Assembly: GCA_948470475.1 (NCBI GenBank)
Contig: OX419336.1
Location: 4,589,484 to 4,653,483, forward strand
Length of the DNA: 64,000 nucleotides
Source of the DNA: Galaxea fascicularis
Lineage: Eukaryota; Cnidaria; Anthozoa; Scleractinia; Euphylliidae
Reading direction: 5' to 3'
In this document: positions 27,477 through 42,400 of the stretch, piece by piece
Numbering within the stretch: position 1 is the stretch's first letter
Layout: every line of letters starts with the position of its first letter
Translations under genes and position numbers: made by a program
Notes under the pieces: model-generated
Seen by the model: the letters and a program-made list of their open reading frames with translations, nothing else
The model's database searches: none
What the model was told of the DNA's origin: nothing

Positions 27477-30400
27477 CATTTATGCAGGATGACCATTTCA
27501 GTTATAAAAACTGCTATCAACATGGGTCCTGCGTAAAATAAAGAAATGAATAATTAACAAAATAAAAGATACAGTATGCAAAAGTCTAAGAAGCTAAAAA
27601 TAAATCTAAGGATATGCCTATAAAAAAAACTAAAAAGACTAGAAGTAGATTTATATACAATTATTAAAAATATCTGCCCCTTTATAAAAAAATGCTCCTT
27701 TAGTTGATTCTAATTTAACCCTATTAACAACTAGTTTGTCCTTATTTCTAATGTCATAATCATGAATATTATGTCTTTTCAGTTGAAAATATTTGGAGAA
27801 ATAACTTGGGACCATTGATATCATCTTGTTAATGTACAGTTAGACACGTCTGTTATTGTTTGTCAGGAATCTTTCCAAGACTTATCAGACGATGATTTGA
27901 AATCTGTTTGTCACTTGATTGCATCGAAGAAAGCAGGGAAGAGGTAAGGTTCCAAGTTTCTTTATTTCTCGATGTAATCTTTTCCCTCTTGTCGGTACGA
28001 ATATTTCACGCTCGATAATGTTCGCATACATATTTTCGTGAAACTATGAATAGCAGTTTCTGGCTGAGCATGGCCGGCACTGAATGGATTTCATCAACGT
28101 TTGCCTGTAGGTCCTGAAAAAAATCGAATATGATTATGGATATCTTTGAATGTAGTAGTATTGAAGGAACCTTAATTAATATTAATATAAATTATTATTA
28201 ATATTAATTAATATTATGCTTGAATAAGTGTGAATAAACTGAAAATGAAACTGTCAATGCAAACAAAAACGATTCTGAGCTTTAACGTCACTACATTCAA
28301 TATCCAAAGGTAAAAAACCCATGAGTGATGACTAACGTCAATTTATGTTTACACAAGTGATTATTCTTTCAACTGTTGTAGCGCTTCAACGGCACAACCT
28401 TGCCTCTTTTTATCCCTAAATTCCTGGTGTAAAGAAGCTGAAATTTGGGTGCCAGGGGCGTTCTTATGTTTTTTTTTTGTTTGTAAGCCTTGGTGGATTA
28501 CTGCGAAGTCGAACAGTCGAGCTTTGCCAATCGTTTTAATACTTTTAAAAAATATATACACCCTGTATCATACCGTCCGAATCATTTGTAAACCCGTGCT
28601 TATTTGCTTAAAGGCAGGTACGTCCCTGGCTGCGATGGCGTGCTATCTCTTCAACCAGAACTGTTCTTCGCTTTTTCTGGAGTCAGCAGTTTGCGTCACT
28701 GAGTTAAATCGCGCTAATATATTTTCTTTGTTACAGAAATTCTCCACTGTTATTGCTGGTGCATAAAATTCTTCAGTCCAGTTCTTCCTTGGAAAGGGAC
28801 ATGCCTTCCAGTGAAGACCTAGCTTCATCTATGACCAATTATACTGTAGATAGGGTGAGCATTCTCTTACGTAGGACTCTGCTTTTGAAAAGTGTCAGAA
28901 CATTTATAAATACTAAAGGGAATGTAGATAATTATTGCGTTGCTCGACCTCGAATAATTCAATATGTACCTTAGATAAACTAAAGATCTTTCTTGTTTGA
29001 TTAGTTCAAGGAAGTGGCTACCCATAATATGAGGTGGTGACGAGAAAAGAAATCTTTCTTTTATTGTTTTTACAGGAATGGTTTCGTCGAGTGGCTGAGC
29101 AATGTTGTTTTGCTAGTCACCCAAAAGATAAGAGGACCAAAGCTGTTATTCCACAGGAGGCGATTCAAATGCTGAGTGTTTTGGACGTTGAGGAAGTTTC
29201 CGATATAGTGAATCACGAGGTTTGTTTCTGGTAGTGTAACAAAGAATGATTGACAGTATGAGTGGAAAAAAGTAGAATCAGTGGGAGTAGAAGCAGTGGA
29301 AGTGGAAGTTGAAGTGAAAGTGAAAGTGAAAGTGGAAGAAATAGAAGTGGAGGTGGAAGTGGAAGTAGAATTGGAATTGAAAGTGGAATCGGAATTGGTT
29401 CGGAATTAGAATCGGATCGGAATCGGATCGGAATTGGAATCGGACGAGTGTGGAATCGGAAGTGGGAAAGGGAGTCGTAGTCGTAGTAGAAGTGGATTTG
29501 GAATTGGAAGAAGAAATAGAAATGGAGATGAAAGTGACAGTGGCAGTGGAAGAAGTGGAAATGGAAGTCGAAGTGTATTAGTTTTGCTATTTTCCCAGGT
29601 CAGAGTCATTCGTGGTTGTGTCTTACATATCTTCTATTTCCTTTATTTAATCAAGGACTTTGACATCTGTCTTCTTGAGGAGTGCTTATTGCGTGGTATA
29701 GAAAGAACTCTAGAGCTCACTGCAAGTAGACAGAATCCGGAGGTAATCTTTGTAATACGAGTTATAGTGTTCATTCGTTCGTGTTTTCGGTAGCTTTACA
29801 GTCAATGAAAAGAACGCATAACCGAAACAAAAAATACGACCAGGAAACAAAAAGAAGACATTAAATACTAATAATAAACATGGTTGATCGTATGAGTAAA
29901 TAGACTTAACCCGTGTGAAATATACAGTGAGGGACCTTTCCCATCCCAAGTCAGTTATCATGCATAATTTGCTGATTGGTGTCGTACGTAAGTTCGACAT
30001 AAAGTGAAAAACATGGCAGTTTGTTAGCTTTTCGTTGTTGAAAGCGCTGTAACTTGATGTTGGTTTTTGTTTTTTATGGTCATGTATGTAATTATGATGA
30101 AGCAGTCGCTTTTGAAACATGTTGAAGTTATTAGTTTTTTATTCAATTATTTCCTTTAGGAACCTGCCAACAATGTATTCCATAGTGCAGAAAACTTGGA
30201 GAATATTGACACCGACAACCTTTTGCAAGTCTCCAGACTCAGTTTGTTCTCACATATTGAACAAGTCGCCAAAGATGTCATTTGTACACGGACCTTCAGA
30301 GGTAACGAGTTACGCTCTTTGTCCAACATAGCGTTTCCTTTCCCTGCTTATGTGATACGCTGGTGTAATATTTTAGTAGAGTTCATCGCCAATTGATGAG

Positions 30401-33400
30401 CTTGGGAGCTGGTGCCTTAAAGGTTAGCGGGATCCTAAGCAATTCAGGCTTTGCAGGGAGATAACCATGGCAATTATGTGAGCAGGAACCACACCTGTGA
30501 GCAGCCGCCAACAGTCACGATCACACTGAACGGAATTCAGTGGAATATTGTGCTTACCAGACTGAGAAAATGAACCTCTTACGGGTGGGAGGGGATGGGA
30601 ACAGAATCTGCAAAGTGTAAAAGGCTGGATGAATCCGCAAGGTTTCACAAGTAATGATCTGCAGCGTTCGCTAGACGCCAAGCACATGTAATCAGCCCCT
30701 GCAAATTCTAGGGGCGCCCGCCCCGCAGATGGCTAGCACAAGCAAGACCGCCGGCAGCATTGGCTCGAGTTTACAAAATTACACAGTGTAACCCCATAAA
30801 AATCATATAGTCTGCAAACATGAACTGTTGATGCTAACAAAGCTATAGGTACATGTTATCAGTAACAGTAATTTCCACAGTTACGTACAAAGCAGTTAAC
30901 ATGGTGATCCACCTGAAAGTGGTTTTGTCGAGTTGCAAACGATAAAAAAAAACCTAAGCTGTCATTTAAAACCACGGTATCATCGTTCTTGATTTTAATT
31001 TTGTCCTCTTTTCTTTTATACCCAGACACTGAAAATTCCTCCAAACTCCAGTGTTTTTGTTTGGCCGCTGACCGACTATCGTCACTCTGTAACAATGCTG
31101 AGTGGTGTAGGAAAGTCACGTGTCTATCCAAGGCTCTTGTGGCCTTGGCTAGTGCCATTCCCACGCTTCCTAAACATTGCAAGATCCCTGAGTCCGGAAA
31201 GGAATTTCTTTTTCAATTTATCTTTATCCCATTAGCAGTAAGTACCTTTTTATCTCTTTTTTGTGTAGAGATCCATATTAATCCAGATTAAGAAGGATTT
31301 AACTTTGAAATTAATGACGAATCTAAGACGTTTTATCTGAACTGTACAAGAAAGTTCTGATGAAGGCAGCAAAGTAACAGACCAGTTTTCCATTGACGCA
31401 TGTTTGCTTCCGATTTTCGTTAGTTGAGATCACGTGTCGGCTGAAGAGAAACAACAACTTATTGTCGCTTGCATTAAACTCAGGGAGCAGGGATGGCGCA
31501 GTGGTGAGACCACTCGCCTTCCACCAATATAAACTGAACATTTCAATTTTTTTTTTCTGATGACAGATGGTGCACTATAACCTGTTGAATGGAAAGCCCC
31601 CTTGCTCCACAGAGCTAAAATCTCATCTCGAGTGCCTTGGCAAGGTAAGTTATTAACCTGAATCAGAAACAAAAAGTCCAGAGACATTGCGTGTTGTGTG
31701 TTGTTTGCCGGGTTTGGCTGTACTCCAACCCGATGGCAACAGGATGGAAAGTGCTTCAGCTCATTCATTAATGTTTTCTTCTATTTCGCTCTTGACTGGC
31801 CATATTCTGTGATTTTCCTTCTGTTTCATAGTTTCTTAACCTCGACTGTTGGAAGAGTATTGGCTGGCTGGAGTTCTTTCCTTTGGTTTCTTCAGCCATC
31901 AGTCACGTGCATGTACTGTTAACCGTAGGTGAGTGAACTGGGAAGATATATAGATTACTTCATGGTTGGTGAGCGCGTAGGATTTTTATTCACGAGTTGT
32001 GAGGTAATTCGTTTATTATATAAGTACTGAGATTTGCTTTAGAGAAAACACTGTCAACTGACTGCAAAAGATCAACGAACCGCGAACACAATGTCGGTTT
32101 TATTTTGAGCTGACTCAGTGTGCAAGACACCTCAAATACTGAATTAGAAACTGCTTCAAATACCTGAAAAAAGGTGAAAATTTGCTTTTAAACGGTTCCT
32201 GTTACGCTTTACAAACCTCCCTTTTAACTAGGCTTGAAGTGTCCTTTTACTGTTGTGTTCATATTTGTTTCTGTTGAAACCCTGAGGGAGTTATTTGTGC
32301 TCTTGTTTCTTGACATTTCATTTTCTTCTTACTTTAGTTTATGGTAACGGTAACTCTAAGGATGAGTATTGTACCAGTGACGAAGCAGAGGCTGAAGCAA
32401 GCGATGATGGTGAGCTGTAGTTCACGGTCTGTTTTACTGATTTTTCAAAGTCCATTTAACTGAAATGCTCTAAGAACGGGCTGAACCCCCCCCCCACACA
32501 CACACATCTTCACTCACCTTAAACCCACAGCAAGAGAGGGAAGGCTAATAAAACCTAAAGAATTCAGAATTCACTACTCAACAACTTGTTGTCTGAATAG
32601 TTACACTTTTGGAGTTCATACACGGGGTTTACCCCTTCAAAGAATTCAGAATTCACTACTCAACAACTTGTTGTCTGAATAGTTACACTTTTGGAGTTCA
32701 TACACGGGGTTTACCCCTTCAAACCCTAAGAGTGATCAGCATCAAATTTCTCCTTGTAATATCAACGCTTTATAAAACAGAGTGGTCACGAGAATTAAGG
32801 GCATGGTCACACAAGATGAATTTGCTTGATATTTTAATAATTTCTCCCTACTATCTTAGGGTTTGAAGGGATGGCATCGTCATAATTGGCCGTTCCGAAA
32901 TTCAAAAGGGAACTGGGGCGAGTTTCAAATTTGAAGTAATCGATAAATTGACACCATCACATGAAAGATAACATTGAGATTGGTCGTTTGACCAAGTTTT
33001 ATTCTTTTAGGTTGAACAGAGACCAAGTTATGGACCTTGAAACATAGCTCAAAATCCATACAAACGTCTCTAATTTTGAGGCTGCGTCCCCCAAAACCAT
33101 GGTTTTTGAAACTCGCCCCAGTTCCCTTTTGAATTTCGGAATGACCAATAAGGGTCATTAACAGAGCATTGGAATGCACGAACGAACTTAAAAAGGTTGG
33201 GCCACTTAACCCAACATATTAGTTCAAGTCGGCACAGTTTTTGCTCCAATCTGCCAAAACCCCATTCCGTTACTTGTCTAACGGTCTTTGTTTTTGGTAG
33301 GAATCGAAATTGGTAGGAAAGCGTGCAGTGAAATCTCACTATTGGTTCACCGCCTTCTCAGCATTAAAAGACCCGATTCTGGTGGAACTACCACTGTTCC

Positions 33401-36400
33401 TCAGTTCTTGATTGGACCTTTCCATGGCGTCATAGTAGGTTTGGCCAGACAACCGCTGGTCAACAGCCACGCACGTTGTCCACCTCTGGTGTGGAAAATG
33501 GGTTGGTCTCCAGTCCCCGAGGGGCCTTTGAAGACTGAGCTCCCGCCACTGCCAATTGAGATATTGAAAGAGAAGGATGTACTGGATGAGTTTGTGAGAA
33601 GAGTGAACTTGATCGGTAAGTGTTGTATAGATGCCGTTTTTACTTTTGTACAAATTTCATCAATTGCTATCGTAACTAATTTTGTTTTGTCTTGGCGGTT
33701 TTGTAACAAGATTCACTCTGAATGATGCATATGAAAGAAATCATACGTGAACTGCGGATATGAAATCAAATGAAGAATGATCATCACAGTTATAATCACA
33801 ATTTTTACAATTGCGTAACGAAGCCTGAAAAAAAATTCAGAATTCAGCCCCGTTGAAGTCCTGAATTTTTTTTTTCAGGTTTCTTTACGCAATTGTAAAA
33901 ATTGCGATCATAACTGCGACGATCATTCTTCATTTGAAGATTCAGTTTCTTCAAATGCCAGTATCCTGCTAGTATCCTGTTTGACCACTTGCCGTCTGTA
34001 AGTTTTAATCCATCTCAAGGTTTTGGCGACCATTCATTAAGTTGCGCGTGGTAATTTTAAAATGAGTGTGCAAATGATTGTTGTCTATAAGCAGGTCATT
34101 TGTCAGGCCAGGGTCAAGTCTTGGTCGGACAAGGGAGCCGTCTGGTCAGAAATCCACGGTCATAGTGTCCGACCAGGCTAAGCTATCGCCGGTCAAAACC
34201 TAAAATTTACCGGACATTTGTCCGATGACCGACTGTTATTTGCAGACTTGATTTATGACTATTGCAGAGAGTTTTTCCACGCCACCAGAGGAGGCTTTGT
34301 CTCGAGTTTTGACTGGTTCATTGCGTTGTTTCTTGTATTCAGGTTGGACTTCCAGACAGCAATTTGAAGAAACTTGGGCTGCTCTCCTGGGCGTCATCAG
34401 TTCCCCACCCCTACCAGATACAGTCTCGACAGAGGTTTGTTCCCAGGAATTTCCTGGATAGTTGAAAAGGAAGATCTTTGTTTACCTGTTTCACTTCATT
34501 AGCTACATTAGCAAAGACGACACCGAACATTTGTGTGGGAAAGCTTGAATGATTTTGAAAAATAGACGCTGAAAATGTCAAGATTTACAAAGAATGTATG
34601 GCTGTTGTCGCCCAACCGTACAATTCTCTGTAAATGTAACTGTTTTAGAAACCTGATTTCTCCACTAGTGTTCAACATATCGGACTAATATTCAGGCAGA
34701 TTATCAAAAGCGACGAGGGTTACTAGTATGAGAGGAGATAAAACCGCCAAAATTAGATATTGTGCTATGATATTCTAACATGCTGTTTGAGACTTCTAAT
34801 TTTGCACTGTAAAATCCATTTGGGGATTCTTGTATCATGCCACTCCTTTCTGCATTCTATTATGCACTTGTACATGTGATGTTCCTTTGTGTTCTTCTGA
34901 CTTTTATCATCCAAAAATGGCTTTGTTTCTTCTCGTTAGACATTGTTTAAAAGCAATGAAGCACTTTTGCATTTTGTTATGTGTTTCTGATTTGTGTTCG
35001 TACGTATTACATTCTGCTTACGTTATATCCTGCATGGCACTCAGTGGACAAAAATTGGACGGCCGAGCTAGGGGAATGAGTATGGGTGTAAAAAAAAGTA
35101 AGTAATGGAGGACAATGTCGGCGTGGGTGAGGCAGAAAAAAAAAACCTTTGATAAGGGTTTACAGTTTTTACTAGTCACGTGACCAGCGGCCATATTGGT
35201 TCAATGAAAAAAAAAAGAAAGTATTTGCATAAAAATAGAGTTCAATTCCCAGAGGGTTAGCCTTGTGCACCAACATGGCCGCCATTCCTTTGTTTTTGTG
35301 CACCAACATGGCCGCCGTGTCGTCATGTGGAAGCGATCTATACACGGTAAGCTTGTGGGGCCGCGTGGGGTCGCGTGAGAGTCAGAAAGTACTGAGTAAG
35401 GGAGGCAACGAAATTAGTTTCTGGTTTCTTAAGCAGCAATACCCTTGCAGTTAATGATACATCTCTTCAGAATGTAAGCTGAAGTGCGAGAATTGCCTCA
35501 AATCTTCGCCGGGACGCTCTTCACGCGAACGAGTTTATTACTTTGTGAAAGACTAACAGAAACGAAGCTCTGTTTGCAAGGTACGCCTAGCCGGGATTTA
35601 AAAATGACAGGATATAAGAATCTACCAATGGAGTTTACAATGCCAAATCTAAAATAGCACAAGTGTTACAATGTCATAATACGATCTCATTTTGGCGGTA
35701 ATCACTCCTCATATTTTAGATTTTTTTTCCGTTTGGTTGTTGGTTCTAAGTGTAATGTATGCTAGGGAGGCAAAATGCAAATATTGACGTCAGCGAAGAT
35801 TCTCCAATTTTTATGGTTTAACGTCGTTGGAGATGTTTGCCTACCAGGAATGTTTTAACGTTTGAGAAGATCGTGGTAGTTCTCTTTCATTTGCATGCAG
35901 TAAAACAGTTAGAAATAGTTATTGGAAAGATTTCCACAAAGCCCCAACATTAATTTTACATGCATGACTTTTACTAACCCTGTTCCCAAAACCAGTGGAG
36001 TTTGAGTCACAAAATGCATGTATAATTAATGTATGGCGGCTGTGTGGAAATCTTACCATAGTTATCATCATTTCTTCCTCTCCAGGAAGACATGGAGTCC
36101 ACGCATTCTTGCTGCCTGGCAGTCCGCTGCATATCTGAACTGCTGCTTCAGACAACGTTGTACCCAGTCCCCGGTAATCCGACCTCGAGTGCTTATCTTC
36201 ATAGACCAAGGCAAAGGGACTTGCCTTTCCTCGGAAGCAGGTTTGAAAATTTCCCATTGTTAGAGCATTACAAATCTTACGCGTTAGTTTTGAAACTATT
36301 AATTTCATTTGCCCCGGCAAATCTTTCTTTCAGCGCGAAATATCTTTGGCCTTCAAATCTGTATTTAAAAATGCAGTGCCAAGATACTGACCTAACACTC

Positions 36401-39400
36401 ATTCCTATATTACTTTCAACCTCTTTCAGGGCGGGCAAAAAACTTTCGTTTGTTAGAGGCGTGGTGGAAGAAGAGTTTGTTGCTATGTGTTGCACAGGGT
36501 AATCTTAAAAAGTTCAAGTTTTAACGTGATTAATCTTTAAAGATATTTTAGTAGGATTAAATGGTTGGAGTCATTTCTCACGAAGCTTTCACGAAACGCA
36601 ACGCAAAATTGACCCTTGATTGAGCTTTACCGTAACATTTCTGCTCTTTCCGACTCTTTAGCGCTCTCATACTCAAATATGCTTGTGAAAGAGAAACCTC
36701 CGCTTCACTTTGCCTTGAGCTGTTTGAGCGTTTTTAGTAATCTGCTGAAGATGGAAATGGTTATCAGTGAGAATTTGAGCTTTCGTTTATCTGTCACTTT
36801 TAAATACTTTGGCCAGGAAAATAGATGCCAGCAAGATAATTTTCTCGACAACTTTTTTGCTGGCATTTATTTTTTCTGGCTAAAGTACTTTGAACTCAAA
36901 TCACCTTTCTTTCTTGTTGTTCATAGGCTTTGAACTCAAATCAAGTTGCTTGGTTTGTACGACTCCTCACAGGCTTAAGTTATTCAAACGTTCGTAATGC
37001 AGACTTCGCCTCATTTCGCAAACTTAATCCCATATCTGTGTATTTAGCACCGGCAGGTCCTTCACCTCTGATGAGGAGCTGAGGCCGGAACGATCAGCCA
37101 GTATTCACCGCGCCTGTAGTTTCGCTTGTTTTAGCAGCTCAAGCAGCGTGTGGATCACAAATCGGATGTTGTTTGAGCATCCACTCTATGGACTCAACAT
37201 AGACCGTGTACTGGGTTTCCACGACTACACTCTAGGGCAGGTAACATGAAGTTATTTCAGCGGCAATCGCAGGCACAATATCGACAGAAAGCTCGAATGG
37301 ATTTGTTTTTGTTCAACCAATTTTCATGTACTCTTGAATTTGGATCAACTACCTGGCGCTTCGTCTTTGACATTTTTTTTGACATCTGTTTAGCAACTTT
37401 CTTATGCTAGTTTTATAATGGACCCATTGAATACAAGAACTATGAGATACGGAGAAAGCACGTTTTTCGTTTACACTAACGACACCACAACGTAAAATTG
37501 GCACATTCCAACAAACAAGGGCCAAAAGGCGATCAAGTCACACACCTGGCCCCGGTTGTTCAAAGGCTGGATAGCTCTATCCAGCGGATAGTGGAATTAG
37601 CTTTCCCATTACTTATCCGCTGGATAGTGATTTATCCGGTGGATAGCGCTATCCAACGTTTGAACAACCGGGGCCTGATAGACCTAAATAACCAGAGCTT
37701 TCGACTTGTTTGGTCTCCTCTTTGATCCTAGAATCAAAGTGAAAGCGTTGCATGCAGAAAAATTCAGGTTACTGCGTGGAATACCATCTGTGTTACGATG
37801 GCAAATTGGCCACCGCAAGGAGTTCGGACTTTACTAATCCAACGCCATAAGAGAGCAAAACCGGGCTTGCAATATATGTATTGGCTTGGACTCTTTAATT
37901 GTCTAGTTTGTTTTTACCAGTTTTCAATTTGTCTTTTTGAAGTGGCTGTTAAGATTTTCTTACGAATTCATGACTTGTGGCTTCGTTTTCGTCTCACAGA
38001 TCTGTGTAGGTGCCCTGTTTAACCAGGCACAGAATGAGCTCCAAGAGCGGTGTGACAGTGAGGATGACACCGCTATTGTAGTGTCACTGCCACGCATGCC
38101 TCAGCCCGAAAAACTTGACATTAAATCCTGCGAGCAGTTTCTTCTCGAGCTGTTTGAGCAGTGGATGTCGCCGTATATTCATCCCAAGACCCCCCTGGCA
38201 CTTCTGTCCGAGGCGACAAAAGCGGTGAGTTCTGGCCTGGTTACGAGTACACGTTTATAGGCCATACTCGTATTCTCGGTATTGAATTGGATCTAACATG
38301 AAGTGGAGGCTCTTGCGGGGGAATCTTTTCATATGTAAATGTATCCCCCGCAAGAGCCTCCACTTCATGCTAGATCCAGGTCAATACCGAGAACACGAAT
38401 ATGGCCTATTAATGTAATTTTATTGGCAGATGATAGTGTTTAGACCACTCTGATGCTCGTTTAAGGCAAAGCTGTGTTGGAAGGTTGAACATTCAGTGTA
38501 AGTTCAACTTTTTTTCAGAGAAATCAATGAGAGCTACACAGTATTTTTTTATTTGATGCCTCTATGATCCTTTCTGGCTTTGCTTGTCAGGGGGATCCTC
38601 TAAAATAGCAAAAAAAAAAAAAAATCAGCAGAATTCTGACATGAAAATGTGGAAGAATAGCTGGTGTAACTTATTTTGGAGGGGAGGTCACCCCCCAAAA
38701 AAATCTTTTTGAGGGGCGTTGTGTCACTAAAACTGGTAAGCTGAAGGGGGGGGTCATACAATTTGCAAATGACACTCCTTCATATCCCACCAGCCTCCCC
38801 CCCTACCCCATAAAAAATAACGGTTCTTAGTAGAGTGCTGCTTAATACAGGTTCGACTGTATTATTAGAAATGACCATTTTGAAAGGTCAAGGTTACAGT
38901 AATCAAGAGGAGACATAAGAGGAAACATATTCGCTCCATGCCTTTTAAAATTCAATGAACTGTTGTTCGTTCTCTTTGGAAACTGAGGAAGACGCGTAAG
39001 TGCACCACGTCATTTTGACGTCGCTGATGTTTTACTTTTTGTGTCAGCTGCTGGTGTTGTCAGACCTGTTTGTGGACGGAACCCATTTTGGTTGGGTACT
39101 GGAAACACTGCTCGACTTGTATCACAATCACGCCTCAGAGGATGATCTGTTGATACAATACCTGCTGCCAACGCTCTGTAAGGCGCTTGCTTTCCTCAAA
39201 ACGGTAGGTGCGGACTCCCGGGCGGAGCTGGTACATTATGGAACAAAAACTGCTGCTGTTTAAACAACATTTCTGGGAATTGCTTGATGGGTCTGATCAA
39301 GTGATTGCGAGGAAATTGGCAGCAGGCTTTTCACAGTGTAAACCATAACTGGTTTCCAAAGCTTCGAAAAATACCTTAAAATCTGCAGTACACTTGTCTT

Positions 39401-42400
39401 TTCAATTTTTAGGTTTAAGCCTTTGTTATGCAAACTCATTTATGAAAGAAATGTTGAAAGAAATTTACTGTTAAGGAGAGGATTGGTTCAGAGTCCGATT
39501 AGTATTAAGAACTTCTACTTTATTTTCTTCTAGGAAGGTGCTACGGCGGACAGAGTTTGCAAGATTTTAGAATTATCACTTAGAAGTCCACACGTGTCCC
39601 TTCAGGTACTAACATGCCGTTGTGTAAACTATTGCTAACTCCCTCAAATGAAACAACAAATAATATTCGTGAAATTTGGATTTGAGGTAGACGAGTTTCA
39701 ATGCAAAATACGCGAGGAGTGAGGTAACAGCCAGCCAGTCCTCGAGATTTAAATTACGGCGTCCTTCTTGTTTGGTTTTCGGTAGCCAAATCAACTGGTG
39801 GATGAGAACTTTTGACTCTATTTTCAACAAATCAAGGGTATGCCCTAAATCCATTTATGGCGTGGATTCCTTTCGTTGAAGTACAGCCATTTTTAACCTG
39901 AAATGAGGTATCTTCGTCCGTTTCCAGGCCTTCATTTCAATTGCACCCTTTTTTGATCGTTAACAACATTAGAGCGCTTTTCAATTGAGTGTCGTAAGAC
40001 CAAAACCAACTAAAGTAATTACTCGGACCAATCACAAGAGGCGCAAACAGTGTAATGAGCCAATCAGAATTAAAAAAAAATGCGCGCAACCGGTGTAAAG
40101 CGCGGGAAAAAACGCGCCTTCAAGTCGCGATTGGTTTTGGTTTTGCTTGTCATTGGTTGAAAAAGTGGCGCGAGTTTTGCTGACCAATCACAGAGCGAAG
40201 CAATACAAAACCAAAGCAAACCTAATTTTCTTTCGACACTCGATTGAAAGCCGCTCCGTGATACAGTTGGTACAACTTAATTGATGTCTCGTTTGTTTTC
40301 CCCAGATCTCCGCTCTCTATGGTGCAATGTATTTGCTTGAGTTTCACGTGGCCTCAGTTGGAGCTGTGTTGTTACCGATCCTCACCGACTACTTAAGCAA
40401 GAAGTTAACACTTCTGCCAGAGTAAGATGAAAACAGTAGTTTGAGTCTGTTTTGTTCTCTTTTGATGCTTAGGAAACTGGTTTCAGTGATGGACAGTTCA
40501 TTGTCCCTGGCAGTAGCATTGTTTTGCCTTTTCACCACACACCTGTGACAATTAAAAGGATTTTAAATGGAGGGAATTCACTACATGGCTCGACTCTCTT
40601 GTTTTGTATTTGTTACACTATAAGTAACACGTTTTCGACTTGTTTACGGTAGACTTGCACGTTAGATATAGCCGTGTAACCTCTGTTTCCCTTGCCATTT
40701 TCTGGTTTGACGTTTCTATATGACGAGGACTGTTTTTCACTTACAACAACATCGCGAGTGTTTAAATTGTTTAGAGTTCGTTTAATCGTCGCGCCCTGGT
40801 CCTAAGCTAATGTTTAAGGTTAATACTGTTGTAGCTCAAATTCTATTTGAATTACAGGTTAACCCGAACAACATTTGAAAGGAAAAAGAAAGAAAGAGCT
40901 AAGTTATGTTTGGCTGTAAAATCTCTAGGTTGACTAGCAGTCGGTTACTCGGTTATACTACCACACAATAGTTGACAAAACACAGGACTTCTGTCATCTC
41001 CTCTCTACAGAGTACATATTCTCATCAGTTATTCTGCTCTGTTCTGGCAGCGCGGTTTCTTTGGCGGAGCATCATTTGTTAGTCACGTGGTCAACGGCGT
41101 TTTACCTGTTGGAAAGATACGCTGATGAAATCAGTGATCAAGAATTGAAGGCCAATATCCTCAAGGTACTAACATGCTCAATGTGTATAGGCTGTCTACC
41201 AGTCGACTTAAGTGCGGTGAAATTAAGAGTGATTTGTGTATAAATGTCGTCGAACCAAAAGCAAAGCCGTTACTCTTGCCAATCACAAGAGACGCAAACG
41301 GCGCGATGAACCAATCAGAATTTCTAACAGTTACATGTAGCCTGTGTCAAGCGCGGGAAAATTGGCACATGAAAGTCGCAATTGGTTTTGGTTTTGCTTC
41401 TCATTGGTTAAAAAGTGGTATGAGTTTTTCCAGGCAATCACAGGTCGAAGTAAAGCAAACGAGAACTTCTTTCAGCGCTCAATAGGCTATTTCCGAATTA
41501 CCTTAGACCTCTTTTTCAAAGCGAGTCTAGGTGCTCATCTTTTCATATGCAAATCAATTTTCATTCACACACAAATTAAACTCATTTTCATGTGAATGAA
41601 AATTGGTTTGCGTATGAAATGATGAGCACCTAGATTCAGAAAAGAGACCTGCGGTAATTCGGAAATGGGCTATTGAAGCCCGCTCCTGTTTTGAATGGGG
41701 TTAGAGCTTGAGTCCTTTCTTGGACTGCGAGTTAAAGAGGATTTTCACGGCACCAATATCTGCACATTCTGATTTTATCCTTAAACGCAACCTTCGGGTC
41801 AAAAATGTGATTAATGAATTAGGTCTGTTCCAAACGAATGCCGTTGACACTCCCTCTAACTTAAGCTTTAACTTTCTTTCACGTGATTAACACGATGGCT
41901 GTTGGGATATAATCTGGTGGTGGACGGCCAGCGACTGGAAAGCGCTTGCAGAAAATAAATTCAAGTGTGGAAAGAAAGAAAACTAAACTAGCTACTGAAG
42001 CAGTACACAAGCAAACATCATTGCGAATTTCGAGTAGCTGAGTGACTGTTGGATTAGCACGCTGGAGATGTTGGTATGAAATTCGGCAGCAGATACAGTA
42101 TTTATCGAGGATAATGCAGGGCAGTTTTTAGACTGCTACAAGTCTGACAAAGAAAGAGAAACAAATTTGTTTATTTGCAGGCCATTTCTTCTGCCTAAGG
42201 ATATTTTTTCGCGAGAAAAGGGTTCATAATTCACTGTTTGTCTTGTTTGCTCATAGAGCGCCGTTCGTATTGCTTCATCAAATGAAGACGGCACTCCCAC
42301 CTGTGTTTACCACGCCATCATGCGAGGATTGGAAAGATTAGTGGTGTCATTTGCTCTGTCAAGTGCAGAATCTGACTCATTAGTGAAACTCAGTGTGGAC

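Noticed and set aside
29406..29609. Frames of 67-119 codons in the GAAGTG region
   Set aside because: Simple-sequence artefacts. Only the part from 29656 onward is a huntingtin exon.
32557..32720. CRISPR-like direct repeat
   Set aside because: Only two adjacent copies without spacers, in an intron of an animal gene.
34085..34250. Possible MITE around GGTCGGACA/TGTCCGACC motifs
   Set aside because: No clear terminal inverted ends or target duplication could be fixed by eye.
41012..41050. Alternative acceptor 39 bases upstream for exon 41051
   Set aside because: It would place the conserved [19 protein letters not shown] block in the wrong frame.
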